Positions 35,799 through 45,025 of a stretch of 64,000 bases of DNA are shown here, one piece after another. The stretch lies in the NCBI GenBank assembly GCA_014654705.1, contig JACVZY010000095.1, positions 69,045 to 133,044 on the forward strand. Direction: 5' to 3'. Below the pieces are notes generated by a model. That model was not told the origin of the DNA, made no database searches, and saw only the letters and a list, made by a program, of their open reading frames with translations. Source of the DNA: Ignavibacteria bacterium (GTDB lineage Bacteria > Bacteroidota > Ignavibacteria > Kapaibacteriales > UBA4661). The number at the start of each line of letters is the position of its first letter. Position 1 is the stretch's first letter. The position numbers and the translations under genes are program-made.

Positions 35799-36452
35799 CT
35801 AGAGCGTCCAGCCTTGCTGTGCGGCATATTTTGCCAAGCCAACAACACTTTTGAGGTTCAGCTTACGAAGGATGTTCATACGGTGTCCCTCCACAGTGCG
35901 AACACTGATGAAGAGTGTATCGGCAATTTCAGCATTGGTGCGGTCTTGCACAAGGAGCTTGGCAACGGCAATCTCGCGTGGGGTAAGAATTTCTTCGCCG
36001 GGTGTGGTAGAAAGAGAATCATTTTTTTTGCGGGAGATTTCTTTTTGCAGGAGAATTTGCGCTACACCGGCAGAAAAATATTGTTTGCCCGCACTAACGG
36101 CTTTCAGGGCGGCGAACAGGTCAGATTTAGCAGAATTTTTGAGCATATACGCGTGTGCTCCGGCTTCGATTGCCTGCGAAATAAGACTTGCTTCATCGTT
36201 CATGGTGAGCATGATAACACGAGTCGAGGGGTGATCGCGGTGAATTTGCGACGCAGCCTCAATGCCGTCCAGTTCGGGCATATTCACATCCACTATGGCA
36301 ATATCGGGCTTGAGTTCGTGTACCTTGCGGACAGTTTCTACGCCATCATATGCGTAACCAATCACGCGGTACTCATCGTGCGATAATAGTAATGAAGCCA
36401 ATCCCTCGGCAAACATCGGGTGGTCGTCGGCAATAAGAATGGTAGTGGGCAT
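35799..36452 (-). CDS. LuxR/NarL-type response regulator
   Basis: A 217-residue regulator: receiver (ILIADDHPMFAEGLASLLL, phosphoacceptor Asp55 in IAIVDVNMP, conserved lysine in YMLKNSA) and a C-terminal LuxR helix-turn-helix (LTPREIAVAKLLVQDRTNAE, VRTVEGHRMNILRKL). It should bind DNA when phosphorylated, probably by the HisKA_3 kinase encoded 76 bases upstream on the same strand. An in-frame GTG at 36461 is less likely than the ATG at 36452. Confidence 0.92.
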   Translation of the reverse strand: MPTTILIADDHPMFAEGLASLLLSHDEYRVIGYAYDGVETVRKVHELKPDIAIVDVNMPELDGIEAASQIHRDHPSTRVIMLTMNDEASLISQAIEAGAHAYMLKNSAKSDLFAALKAVSAGKQYFSAGVAQILLQKEISRKKNDSLSTTPGEEILTPREIAVAKLLVQDRTNAEIADTLFISVRTVEGHRMNILRKLNLKSVVGLAKYAAQQGWTL

Positions 36453-36528
36453 AGAGAACACGAGGTTATATGAAAAAAATACGGAGGAAGAAAATACTCA
36501 TTTTTTTCGTAGAATTTGGATTCCTGCA

Positions 36529-38040
36529 TTACGCTGCAAGAAGCGGAATATCTATCGTCGCCGCCATACCTTCGCCGGGTGTGGAATGCAGCTCGGCAGT
36601 ACCGCCCAGCATTGTTGCACGGCTGATAATGTTGTTCAGACCAATGCCCTCGTGGTCGGCATGAAGATCAAAGCCTTTGCCGTCGTCTTCGTACATCACC
36701 AGCAACGCTGATTCCTCGCGGAGCGCCTGAATACTGATACGTCTAGCATCGCCATACTTCAGAGTGTTATTCAGCAATTCTTGCACAATGCGATATAGCG
36801 TCAATTCCTGTACAGCATCCATACGCACTTCCAGTGCAGAAAGTTCGGTGTCAATCATTATCGCCGTTGACGCAGTAACTGAAGAGCAAATATCCTGAAT
36901 TGCTGCGCTCAAGCCTAATTGCTTCAGAGCAACCGGCATGAGCTGGTGTGAGACAGAACGCACTTCTTGTACAGCGGAATCCAGAAGCACAATGCTCTCG
37001 TGCAATTGTGCCGCCTCGTCCGGCGCAATCGAATGAATCTGCTCTTGCACAGCGCTCACGCCAATTTTCACCACCGAAAGCATTTGCCCCACGCCGTCAT
37101 GCAAATCTTTGGCGATGCGGCTTCGCTCGTGCTCTTGTCCTTCGACAACAGCTTGAAGAGTGCGCTGTTTCTGGCGTTCAAGCTCCTCAAGCAAGCGGCT
37201 TTTTTCCAGTAGTGCGGCATTGAGGCGTTCTTCGCGCAGTCGTAACTCTCGCTCTGAGCGCTTGCGCTCGCTCACATCTCGTGTGAACACAACAACACCC
37301 GAAATCTCACCCGACACTGAAATAATGGGATTAAATGACATTTCGGTATCAATCACTCTGCCATCAATCATGTCTTGGTACTCTGCAATTACTTGTTTTC
37401 CTGTTTGTAATACACGGTCGTAGTACCCTTTCCACAGCGAACGGCTATTATGACCTGTTTCGGGAAAATAGTCAAGAACGCTATGACCAAGTATAGCCGT
37501 CTGCCGAGTGGCTATCTGGATAAATGCCTGAAAAGAAGCATTGACCGCCAGAAGGCGATATTCTGTATCAATAGACCAAATTGGGTCATTTGTGTTGTTG
37601 ATCAGGGCGCGGAGCTGCTCTTCGCGGCGGCGAAGTGCTTCTTCGGCGTGTTTGCGCTTTTGGATATTCGTCCATTCGCGCGAGATGCGCTGAACGGTGG
37701 CGGGCATACGACGAAACTCTTCCGGCGATTTGACAATGTAGTCCATCGCGCCTGCTTTCATTGCTTCGACAGCGAGAGATTCATTTCCAAAACTGGTCAT
37801 AAGTAGAAACGGAGCATTAATAGGCACTCTGCGCAATAAATCCATTCCATGACCATCCGGTAAATTCCAATCCACAATCACGACATCAATACTACCAGTG
37901 GCAGCGTTTGCCAGATATTGTTCCGCACCGCGAATGGTGTCAAAATGTTCCAAATGCGTGTCGTTGTGCATTTGCTCGAATGCTCGTTGTATGAGTTCGC
38001 GATGAGCCTCTTCATCTTCGACAAGAACAATCGTCGGCAT
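36529..38040 (-). CDS. Receiver-PAS-HisKA_3 hybrid kinase
   Basis: A 503-residue protein: receiver (residues 1-125, IVLVEDEEAHRELIQRAF, Asp57 in VVIVDWNLP), a PAS domain (about 140-260, NNTNDPIWSIDTEYRLLAVN, ending DVSERKRSE), then HisKA_3 dimerisation (ERSRIAKDLHDGVGQML, His314) and a HATPase with LVMYEDDGKGFDLHADHEGIG. HisKA_3 kinases pair with NarL/LuxR regulators, and one is encoded just downstream (35799-36452), so the pair is likely cognate. The N-terminal receiver takes phosphoryl input from another kinase, perhaps the TPR/PAS kinase via the adjacent single receiver. The ATG at 38040 is 19 bases after the next gene's stop. Confidence 0.9.
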   Translation of the reverse strand: MPTIVLVEDEEAHRELIQRAFEQMHNDTHLEHFDTIRGAEQYLANAATGSIDVVIVDWNLPDGHGMDLLRRVPINAPFLLMTSFGNESLAVEAMKAGAMDYIVKSPEEFRRMPATVQRISREWTNIQKRKHAEEALRRREEQLRALINNTNDPIWSIDTEYRLLAVNASFQAFIQIATRQTAILGHSVLDYFPETGHNSRSLWKGYYDRVLQTGKQVIAEYQDMIDGRVIDTEMSFNPIISVSGEISGVVVFTRDVSERKRSERELRLREERLNAALLEKSRLLEELERQKQRTLQAVVEGQEHERSRIAKDLHDGVGQMLSVVKIGVSAVQEQIHSIAPDEAAQLHESIVLLDSAVQEVRSVSHQLMPVALKQLGLSAAIQDICSSVTASTAIMIDTELSALEVRMDAVQELTLYRIVQELLNNTLKYGDARRISIQALREESALLVMYEDDGKGFDLHADHEGIGLNNIISRATMLGGTAELHSTPGEGMAATIDIPLLAA

Positions 38041-38059
38041 GATTCTTCCTTATTCTGCA

Positions 38060-38497
38060 TTAAGGGTTTACGTTCCAGCCTAACCAATAGAAACCAAGGT
38101 CGTTCATCAGTTGAGCAAATTTCTGGAAATCCAGAGGCTTGACAATATAGCTATTGGCGCGGCGCAGATAGGCAGAATTGACATCCGCTTCGGCGTGAGA
38201 AGAGGTTAGTACGACAATAGGGATAGACCGCAAGGATTCATCATCTTTGACCATCTGCAAGACGGTTAAGCCGTCTATTTTAGGTAATCTGAGATCGAGC
38301 AAAATAAGATTGGGGCGAGGATGAGCCGTAATATCGGTGTATTTACCCTGATGCTGCAAATAGTCCATCGCCTCTGCTCCGTCCTCTACGTGTGTGATAG
38401 AAGTAGCCACACGATGACGTTCAAGATTACGAATCACCAATTCGGCATGGTCAAGATTATCTTCAACCAAAAGAATGACTAAACGAACATTTTCCAT
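38060..38497 (-). CDS. Single-domain response regulator (Rcp1-like)
   Basis: A 145-residue receiver with no output domain: VILLVEDNLDHAELVIRNL, phosphoacceptor Asp68 in LILLDLRLPKIDG, VVLTSSHAE and the lysine in YIVKPLDF. The extra loop after the fourth strand is typical of Rcp1-type regulators of phytochrome or multi-PAS kinases. It is encoded directly downstream of the TPR/PAS kinase, its likely donor, and 19 bases before the next kinase, so it may shuttle phosphate between them. Confidence 0.92.
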   Translation of the reverse strand: MENVRLVILLVEDNLDHAELVIRNLERHRVATSITHVEDGAEAMDYLQHQGKYTDITAHPRPNLILLDLRLPKIDGLTVLQMVKDDESLRSIPIVVLTSSHAEADVNSAYLRRANSYIVKPLDFQKFAQLMNDLGFYWLGWNVNP

Positions 38498-38601
38498 AGA
38501 GCACAGATGAAGAAAAGTAAAAAATCTATTGCCAATAAGTGTATGCAGTTAGGATAGGCAGAAGTGCAATGAATAAGGCGGTTTCAAAATACTGAAAAAA
38601 T

Positions 38602-41600
38602 TTATGATTCAGCGGGACTTTCTTTACCGCCAAATTCTTCAATATTTTCAGCTTTGCAGGTAAAATAAAATGTCGCTCCCTGACCCAGCTCGCTTTCTAC
38701 CCAGATACGTCCGCCGTGCAGTTCGATAATCCGTTTGACAAGTGCCAAACCAATGCCGGTGCCCTCAGAGCGCTGGTCGAGCTTGTCAAACAGCCCGAAA
38801 ATCATTTCCTGATATTCTTTCGCAATTCCGATGCCATTATCGCGCACATAGAAAATCGGCAGAATGTCGTCGCGGCGAACACCAATCTCAATGTGTGGGT
38901 CGCTTTGAGTACCCATAAATTTCGACGCATTTTCAATCAAGTTTTGAAAGACCTCGCGGAATCGTGCTTTGTCGGCAAGAATGCGGGGCATATCGGGCTG
39001 CACGGTAACACGGATACGACGCGGTGCGAGAATACCATGCAAGACCTCGACGGTTTCATTTGCCAGTACGGTTACATTGAAGCGCTCGGATGGGTTAATT
39101 ACTCTGCCAACACGAGAAAGCTCCAAAAGGTCTTCCAGAAGATGCTGCATTTTATTGGCAGCATTGTCAATGCGTTGCATATCGCGCGGGACACGGCTAT
39201 AATCCTGAGCTTGCAGGTCTTCTTGAATCATTCCTAAAAAGCCCTTGATGGTAATAAGCGGGCTTTTCAAGTCATGCGAAATGGTATAGATAAAACGCTC
39301 CATTTCGGCAGTTTTTGTCTCAAGCGCATGAAGCTGCTCTTGAATAAGCAATTCCGCTTCTTTGCGCTCTGTAATATCCTGGATAGTGCCGTATAATCGA
39401 ACGGCTCGTTGCTCTTGGTGTTCCACATTACCTTGCACATAGACCCATTTATAGCGACCTTTTTCTGTAACCAATGGTATTTCGTACTCGAATTTTTCTC
39501 CCGTTTTCATCGCATTGCCAAAGGTCGTCCTGAGCATTTGGTGATAGTCGGGCGAGTAGAATTTGAGTACCGTCTCGAATGTGAGATAGGTTCCAATTTC
39601 CAAGTCGAAAATTTGATAGGAAGTATCCGTACCTGTGAGCATATAATCTGCACTTGTCATGTCAATTTCCCATCCGCCCACTTTGGCAATTTTACTTGTC
39701 TGTTGCAGAAGTTCTTCGCTTTTACGAAGGCGTTCCTCTGCACGCTTAATAGGCGTAATGTCTCGATTGAACGCCACCACGCCTGTAACAAGCCCTTCAT
39801 CATTGTAAATCGGGTTGAACATGATTTCTGTGTATGCTCGTTCCTCACCCAAACCGTGCGCGTAGACTGTTGTAAACTGTTCGCCCGCAAGAACACGGTC
39901 ATATGAATTTTTCCAAACGTTCATTTCCGCCACCAAGGAAGGCGGCAAAAAGCTCAACACATCCATACCCGGCTTAATGTCAATCCCAAAAGCATTGTTT
40001 GCAGCTTGCTTATAGGCAGAGTTAAAGATGAGGAGACGATAGTCTTTGTCTATGGAATAAATGCTGTCGCTGGTGCTTTCGATCAGTGCCGTTAGTTGGA
40101 GTTCACGCTCTCGCAGTTGCCGTTCAGCCGAGCGGCGGTCGGTGATATTCACGAATGTAATAACCACCGCCGAAGGCAGAGTGTCTTTTGATTGGTAGTA
40201 CAATGGGCGGGAGTTTACGGCAATCCATGATACGTCTCCGTTGGGCTTGACAATTCCCATGACAACATCGGATTCCGGTTTTCCGCTTGCCAGAGTGGTC
40301 ATTGCCGGATGCTCGTCCCCACGGAACGGCGAACCATCCTCGTGAATGGTACGCGGCTGAAATTCTAGGGATGACGAACCAAGCAGTTCTGCCTCGCTAA
40401 CCCCCAAAATGCGTGCGGCTGCTGGATTGCAAAATGTTACTTTGCCTGTTCGGTCTTGCAACACAAGCCCTTCCGACATTGTTTCCACGATAGAACGCAA
40501 GCGCTCTTCATTTTCACGCAGGGCAAGTTCCGCATTCTTGCGTTCGGTAACATCCGCAAACGTGACAACGACATTTGAGGGATGCTCCTCGCCGGATTTG
40601 AAAATCGGCTGAGCGTTGGTAGAAATCCATGAACGTATGCCGTTGGGCTTGGACACACCCATCAGAACACCTGATGTAGGCTTTCCACTGCGAAGAGTAA
40701 GCACCGACGGGCGGTCATCGGGCATAAATGGCGAGCCATCTTCATGGATAACACTCCAACCCGGGTCATATGAAGATCGTCCATAAAGTTGGTCATTCGT
40801 CAAGCCAAGAATACGCGCGGCAGAATCATTACTGAAGAGGATATTATCTTGGTGGTCTTGTACAAGCAATCCTTCCGACATTGCCTCCACGATAGAGCGC
40901 AGGCGCTCCTCGTTTTCCCGTAAGGCAAGTTCCGCGTCTTTACGCTCGGTAATGTCCACAAAAGTCACTAAGGTTGCCTGTTCGCTTTGGTATGTGATGA
41001 GAAGTCCCGACACCTGCACCCACACGTAATGCCCATCCTTATGGCGATAGCGCACCTCCACGGGTTCGACGTGCATATTGACATCACGTAAACGTTCTGA
41101 GTACCTTTTCTGAACAAGTTCTTTATCGTCATCATGAATAAGTTCGTCAATAATCGGGATATGCTTAAAATCCTCATCGCTGTATCCCAAAATTCGCCGC
41201 AACGCTTCATTCGTGAAAACGTATCGGTTATTGACGTTGACGGCGACCCCGACACTCATCATACTAAGCATCGTGTCCATATCGTTATTGAGCTGTCGGA
41301 GTGACTCTTCGGCATGCTTGCGCTCAGTGATATCAATATCCATGCAGACAAAAAGATTCTTTCCTTTACCTGCATTGGGGTCGGCGTTAGGAATAGCAAA
41401 TGTTGTTGACTGTCCATAGCCTGCGCTGCCGTCTTTGCGGCGAAATTGATATTCAAATGGTCCCAAAATTTCGCCTGTTTGCTGAATCGTCGTGAGGGAC
41501 TGTTTGAACCCATCTGCTTCTTCCTTTGAGTAGATGAGTTTGTCAAGTGTCTGACCAGTTGCTTCCTCTGCACTCCAACCGTAGATTTTTTCGGAAGCAC

Positions 41601-43239
41601 TATTCCAAAGCACAACCTCTGCATCGCTATTATACCACTGAATAGCAACATTGGGCGTGTTATAGAGTGTTGCTTTGAGCGCCTCTTCGCTTGCGCGGAG
41701 TTTTTGCTCTGCCTCCACGCGTTGCGAAACATCGCGTGTGGTATGAATAAATTCCTTGATATTGCCATCGTTACCCAGAATTGGCTTAAACGTAACCTCT
41801 ATCCATCGATACTCACCGCTTTTGGTGCGAAACCGAACAGTGTGTAAGCCGGTACTTTTGGTTTCGGTAATGTATTTATAGGATTTTTTGACACCAGCGA
41901 CATCATCGGGGTGAATAAGAGGATAAGGATTTTTTCCAACAAGCTCGGTGGGACTGTAGCCCAGCAATGATGTAATCGAAGGGCTGGTGTATTGATAGAT
42001 TCCATGGATATCGTGCCGCGTAATCACATCACTGGTGTAGGTGGCAAATATCTTCAGTTCCTCATCACGCTCTCGTGAGCGTTTATTGGCGAGAGTACGC
42101 CATGCGAAAATACCACCGACAATCAGAATGAGAAGAGCAACAGCAGCGATAATCAGTGCCGTTTGCTTCAAGCCTTCGTTCGCAGCCTCACGTTGCAAGA
42201 GAAGTATCTGCTGGTCTTTGAGTAATTGCTCGAAGCGCTTAATTTCAAGAGCCTTCTGTTTATTTCCCTCATCGTTTGGCTGCTGATTAATGTTCACAAA
42301 TTGCTTGTAATATCGCAGCGCTTCGGCAGGTTTATTGAGGGCTTCATAGACTCGCGAGAGATACAGAGCGCTTTCCTCTCGAAGCATTTGCACCTGAAGT
42401 GAATCTCCCATCATCAGCGCATATTCCAAGCGTGGTATTGCCTCATTGTACCGCTTGAGCTGAAATAGCGCACCGCCAATAGTAAAGGCGGCTTCTCCCA
42501 TTTCGAGAATATAACCTTTGCTTTCGCTGAGATTGTACCCTTTTTCATAAAGAGAAAGTGCTTTTTCTCGCTCTCCTTGCAGTTCAAATACATATCCTAA
42601 ACGGTTCAGTGTATTGATATACTCACCATGTCGCTGCGCCTGCTCAAAAACAGGCAGAATACGTTGAAAAATTGCTACCGCTTCAGTATATCTGCGCTGG
42701 CGCACATACACTTGCCCCAAACTCCCCCAAGCACGCGCAAATCGTACGCTATCCGATGCCCGCAGCGCAAACGCCATTCCACGTTCCGCTGCAACCCTTG
42801 CAGAATCGTAATAAAGCACTACACGGTATTCTTCAGCAAGGTAATTATAGGCAAGAGCAATCGCAGCATTATTTTTTGATGCCATTGCTAAGGATAATGC
42901 CTGCCGACAGTAATCCAAAGCACGCGCACTTAGTCCTCTATATCCAAATGACATGGCAAGTAACCCATACCCCTCGGTCAGAGCCATGGTGTCTCGCAAG
43001 CGTTGGGCAATGGAGATAGCATATGTCGCATAATCTTCAACGTGCTGGAGATTAGTATGTTCAGCATGATACCCCATTTGGAGCAGTGTCCGCACTTTTA
43101 CCGTATCGTTTGTCGTTGTACGCAGCACCGTTGAGAGCGAGTCAAATGCTTGTGTTCGTGCGGGCAGGTGCGCTAAGGAGCAGTATAGAAAGACAACAAC
43201 CAGTGCATATACTATTTGAACAATGCGTTTCGTACTCAT
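38602..43239 (-). CDS. TPR / multi-PAS sensor histidine kinase
   Basis: A 1545-residue membrane kinase. A signal peptide or first helix (residues about 7-31) precedes about 330 residues of TPR-like repeats (for example YGLLAMSFGYRGLSARALDY, YTEAVAIFQRILPVFEQAQR), then one membrane helix (IIAAVALLILIVGGIFAWRT, about 362-381). The cytoplasmic part holds seven PAS/PAC units; PAS 4 and 5 are near-duplicates starting NEERLRSIVE. The kinase core has the H-box ISHDLKSPLIT (His1322) and a HATPase with NLIENASKFM, DNGIGIAKEYQEMIFGLF and GIGLALVKRIIELHGG. The TPR part is probably periplasmic and senses a protein or peptide partner. Its likely regulator is the single receiver just downstream. Confidence 0.92.
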   Translation of the reverse strand: MSTKRIVQIVYALVVVFLYCSLAHLPARTQAFDSLSTVLRTTTNDTVKVRTLLQMGYHAEHTNLQHVEDYATYAISIAQRLRDTMALTEGYGLLAMSFGYRGLSARALDYCRQALSLAMASKNNAAIALAYNYLAEEYRVVLYYDSARVAAERGMAFALRASDSVRFARAWGSLGQVYVRQRRYTEAVAIFQRILPVFEQAQRHGEYINTLNRLGYVFELQGEREKALSLYEKGYNLSESKGYILEMGEAAFTIGGALFQLKRYNEAIPRLEYALMMGDSLQVQMLREESALYLSRVYEALNKPAEALRYYKQFVNINQQPNDEGNKQKALEIKRFEQLLKDQQILLLQREAANEGLKQTALIIAAVALLILIVGGIFAWRTLANKRSRERDEELKIFATYTSDVITRHDIHGIYQYTSPSITSLLGYSPTELVGKNPYPLIHPDDVAGVKKSYKYITETKSTGLHTVRFRTKSGEYRWIEVTFKPILGNDGNIKEFIHTTRDVSQRVEAEQKLRASEEALKATLYNTPNVAIQWYNSDAEVVLWNSASEKIYGWSAEEATGQTLDKLIYSKEEADGFKQSLTTIQQTGEILGPFEYQFRRKDGSAGYGQSTTFAIPNADPNAGKGKNLFVCMDIDITERKHAEESLRQLNNDMDTMLSMMSVGVAVNVNNRYVFTNEALRRILGYSDEDFKHIPIIDELIHDDDKELVQKRYSERLRDVNMHVEPVEVRYRHKDGHYVWVQVSGLLITYQSEQATLVTFVDITERKDAELALRENEERLRSIVEAMSEGLLVQDHQDNILFSNDSAARILGLTNDQLYGRSSYDPGWSVIHEDGSPFMPDDRPSVLTLRSGKPTSGVLMGVSKPNGIRSWISTNAQPIFKSGEEHPSNVVVTFADVTERKNAELALRENEERLRSIVETMSEGLVLQDRTGKVTFCNPAAARILGVSEAELLGSSSLEFQPRTIHEDGSPFRGDEHPAMTTLASGKPESDVVMGIVKPNGDVSWIAVNSRPLYYQSKDTLPSAVVITFVNITDRRSAERQLRERELQLTALIESTSDSIYSIDKDYRLLIFNSAYKQAANNAFGIDIKPGMDVLSFLPPSLVAEMNVWKNSYDRVLAGEQFTTVYAHGLGEERAYTEIMFNPIYNDEGLVTGVVAFNRDITPIKRAEERLRKSEELLQQTSKIAKVGGWEIDMTSADYMLTGTDTSYQIFDLEIGTYLTFETVLKFYSPDYHQMLRTTFGNAMKTGEKFEYEIPLVTEKGRYKWVYVQGNVEHQEQRAVRLYGTIQDITERKEAELLIQEQLHALETKTAEMERFIYTISHDLKSPLITIKGFLGMIQEDLQAQDYSRVPRDMQRIDNAANKMQHLLEDLLELSRVGRVINPSERFNVTVLANETVEVLHGILAPRRIRVTVQPDMPRILADKARFREVFQNLIENASKFMGTQSDPHIEIGVRRDDILPIFYVRDNGIGIAKEYQEMIFGLFDKLDQRSEGTGIGLALVKRIIELHGGRIWVESELGQGATFYFTCKAENIEEFGGKESPAES

Positions 43240-43402
43240 AATTGCTGTGGTATGAAAGATGGACTGAAAGTCGGGGAGAACTACTGCTGCTGGCTTTTTA
43301 CCAATACAGATCTGTCAGTTGATTATGCAATGGTGGCAAAGCAGGGTTGTAAAATAGAGAAAAGAACGAATATCACATAACGTGTTGGCGCAAAGAGCAA
43401 AA

Positions 43403-43431
43403 AAAGCCAGATGTAAAAAACATCTGGCTTT
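43403..43431 (-). terminator. Intrinsic terminator (minus strand)
   Basis: AAAGCCAGATG (43403-43413), 7-base A-rich loop, CATCTGGCTTT (43421-43431). Read on the minus strand, the stem is followed by a T run, so it ends transcription after the DUF420 gene. Confidence 0.88.
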
Positions 43432-43479
43432 ATATCGTATAGCGTCGAAATCTGTACCCCAAAATCAGCAAAAGAAATG

Positions 43480-44058
43480 TCAGAACTTGTAGTACGGCGC
43501 AAGCATAAAATAGACAATCACGCCCGTTGCTGTTACATACACCCAGATTGGAAGCGTATAACGAGCAATTTTCTTATGCTTGGCAAATTCTCCGCGCCAT
43601 GAACGGCTAATGGTAAAAAGCGCAAGCGGTAGTATTAGTGCCGCAAGTACAATATGCGTCAGTAAGAGTGTGTAATAGATGGGGCGAATCATGCCTTCAC
43701 CGCCGAACTTCGTGGCGGGCGCTTGAGAATGATAAATCACATACGATACCAGAAAAACACTGGAGAGTAGAAAACACGCGACCATCAGCATCTTGTGAGC
43801 ATTATACTGCTTGCGCCGCACTGCTATATATCCTGCAATCAAGAGCAGAGTACACGAACCATTCAGAAACGCGTGGAAGCGTGGCAAATACGACACATTC
43901 ACGCCGCCGCCCAGCGACAGCGCTTGCGGGAAGTAGATAAGAAACGCTACTGCAAGGCAAATAACGATGGACACCGCATAGATAATGAGCGACAACGACT
44001 TCTCGCTCATGGATTTCAATACACCGCTTTCTGCGGCAAGACCTTGTAAGTTGCTCAT
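43480..44058 (-). CDS. DUF420 membrane protein (CtaM/YozB-like)
   Basis: A 192-residue protein with five membrane helices (for example LSLIIYAVSIVICLAVAFLI and ILPLALFTISRSW). Conserved histidines in RFHAFLNG, YNAHKMLM, VIYHSQAP, LLLTHIV and FAKHKKIARYT match DUF420, whose members (CtaM, YozB) assist assembly of haem-copper or cytochrome oxidase. No oxidase or haem gene is adjacent. The ATG at 44058 lies 51 bases after the hisG stop on the same strand, so the two may share a transcript. Confidence 0.85.
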   Translation of the reverse strand: MSNLQGLAAESGVLKSMSEKSLSLIIYAVSIVICLAVAFLIYFPQALSLGGGVNVSYLPRFHAFLNGSCTLLLIAGYIAVRRKQYNAHKMLMVACFLLSSVFLVSYVIYHSQAPATKFGGEGMIRPIYYTLLLTHIVLAALILPLALFTISRSWRGEFAKHKKIARYTLPIWVYVTATGVIVYFMLAPYYKF

Positions 44059-44109
44059 AGTATTGGGGTAGGGTGATAATACGATACTGTTATTTTACAA
44101 AAATCATTT

Positions 44110-44970
44110 TCACAGAATCATCTTTTCAATCGGCACCACTAAAATGCCTTCCGCGCCTGCTTCTTTTAGCTTGCCGATGCTTTCCCAGAATGTATCTTCC
44201 GGTACAACCGAATGAACCGAACTCCAGCCACTTGTTGCAAGCGGAGTTACAGTCGGGCTTTTCATTCCGGGCAAAAGACTGATAATTGTTTCCAGCGCAT
44301 GATTCGGTGCGTTCAGAACAATATACTTTGTTTTTTTTGCCCGTCCTACGGACTGAATCCGAAAGCGCAAATCGTCCACAATGCGCTGCTTGTCGGCAGT
44401 GAGTGGACGCGAGATAAGCACTGCCTCTGAGCGAAAAATTGTTTCTACCTCCACAAGCCCATTACTGAGTAGTGTCGAGCCGGAACTGACAATATCACAA
44501 ATCGCCTCAGCAAGACCAATGCTTGGTGCTATCTCCACCGAGCCACTAATTTCGTGGATTTCTGCGCTGACTCCATGCTGCGCTAAAAATTCTTTCAAAA
44601 TATTCGGGAACGACGTAGCAATGCGCTTCCCGTGCAAGTCTTGAATACCAGAGTAAGCCGCGCCTTTCGGCACAGCCAGCGAGAGTCGGCAACGCGAGAA
44701 GCCAAGCCGTTCAACGATGTCCACCGGTTGCAGGAGTGAAGAACGTTCTTCGGCAATCACATTTTCGCCGATGATTCCCACATCGGCAACACCGTCAGCG
44801 ACGTATTCAGGAATATCGTCATCGCGTAAGAACAGAAATTCGAGCGGAAAATTGTAGGCGGTGGCTTTGAGCTTACCACCGGATTTGCCGAAGTCAATGC
44901 CGCACTCTTGCATGAGTTCCAGCGATTCTTCGGTGAGTCGTCCTGATTTTTGAATAGCAATACGAAGCAT
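44110..44970 (-). CDS. hisG: ATP phosphoribosyltransferase, long form
   Basis: A 286-residue HisG_L enzyme. It catalyses the first step of histidine synthesis, joining ATP and PRPP. Motifs are IAIQKSGRLTEESLELMQEC, GVADVGIIGENVIAE and RIATSFPNILKEFLAQHG; ICDIVSSGSTLLSNGLVEVE forms the PRPP-binding loop. The C-terminal about 75 residues (NAPNHALETIISLLPGMKSP, then AGAEGILVVPIEKMI) are the allosteric ACT-like domain that binds histidine, so feedback control is likely. It is separated from the rest of the his genes. The neighbour serA is 55 bases upstream on the same strand, and that gap carries heptamer repeats. Confidence 0.95.
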   Translation of the reverse strand: MLRIAIQKSGRLTEESLELMQECGIDFGKSGGKLKATAYNFPLEFLFLRDDDIPEYVADGVADVGIIGENVIAEERSSLLQPVDIVERLGFSRCRLSLAVPKGAAYSGIQDLHGKRIATSFPNILKEFLAQHGVSAEIHEISGSVEIAPSIGLAEAICDIVSSGSTLLSNGLVEVETIFRSEAVLISRPLTADKQRIVDDLRFRIQSVGRAKKTKYIVLNAPNHALETIISLLPGMKSPTVTPLATSGWSSVHSVVPEDTFWESIGKLKEAGAEGILVVPIEKMIL

Positions 44971-44990
44971 GAAAAGATAATGTTGGGTTC

Positions 44991-45011
44991 TGAGTTTTGA
45001 ATGGTGAGTTG
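44991..45011. repeat. Heptamer repeat TGAGTTT-TGAATGG-TGAGTTG
   Basis: Three consecutive related 7-mers in the 55-base gap between serA and hisG. Similar style to the repeats at 23437-23457. Confidence 0.6.
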
Positions 45012-45025
45012 TAGAGAGAAAAACT

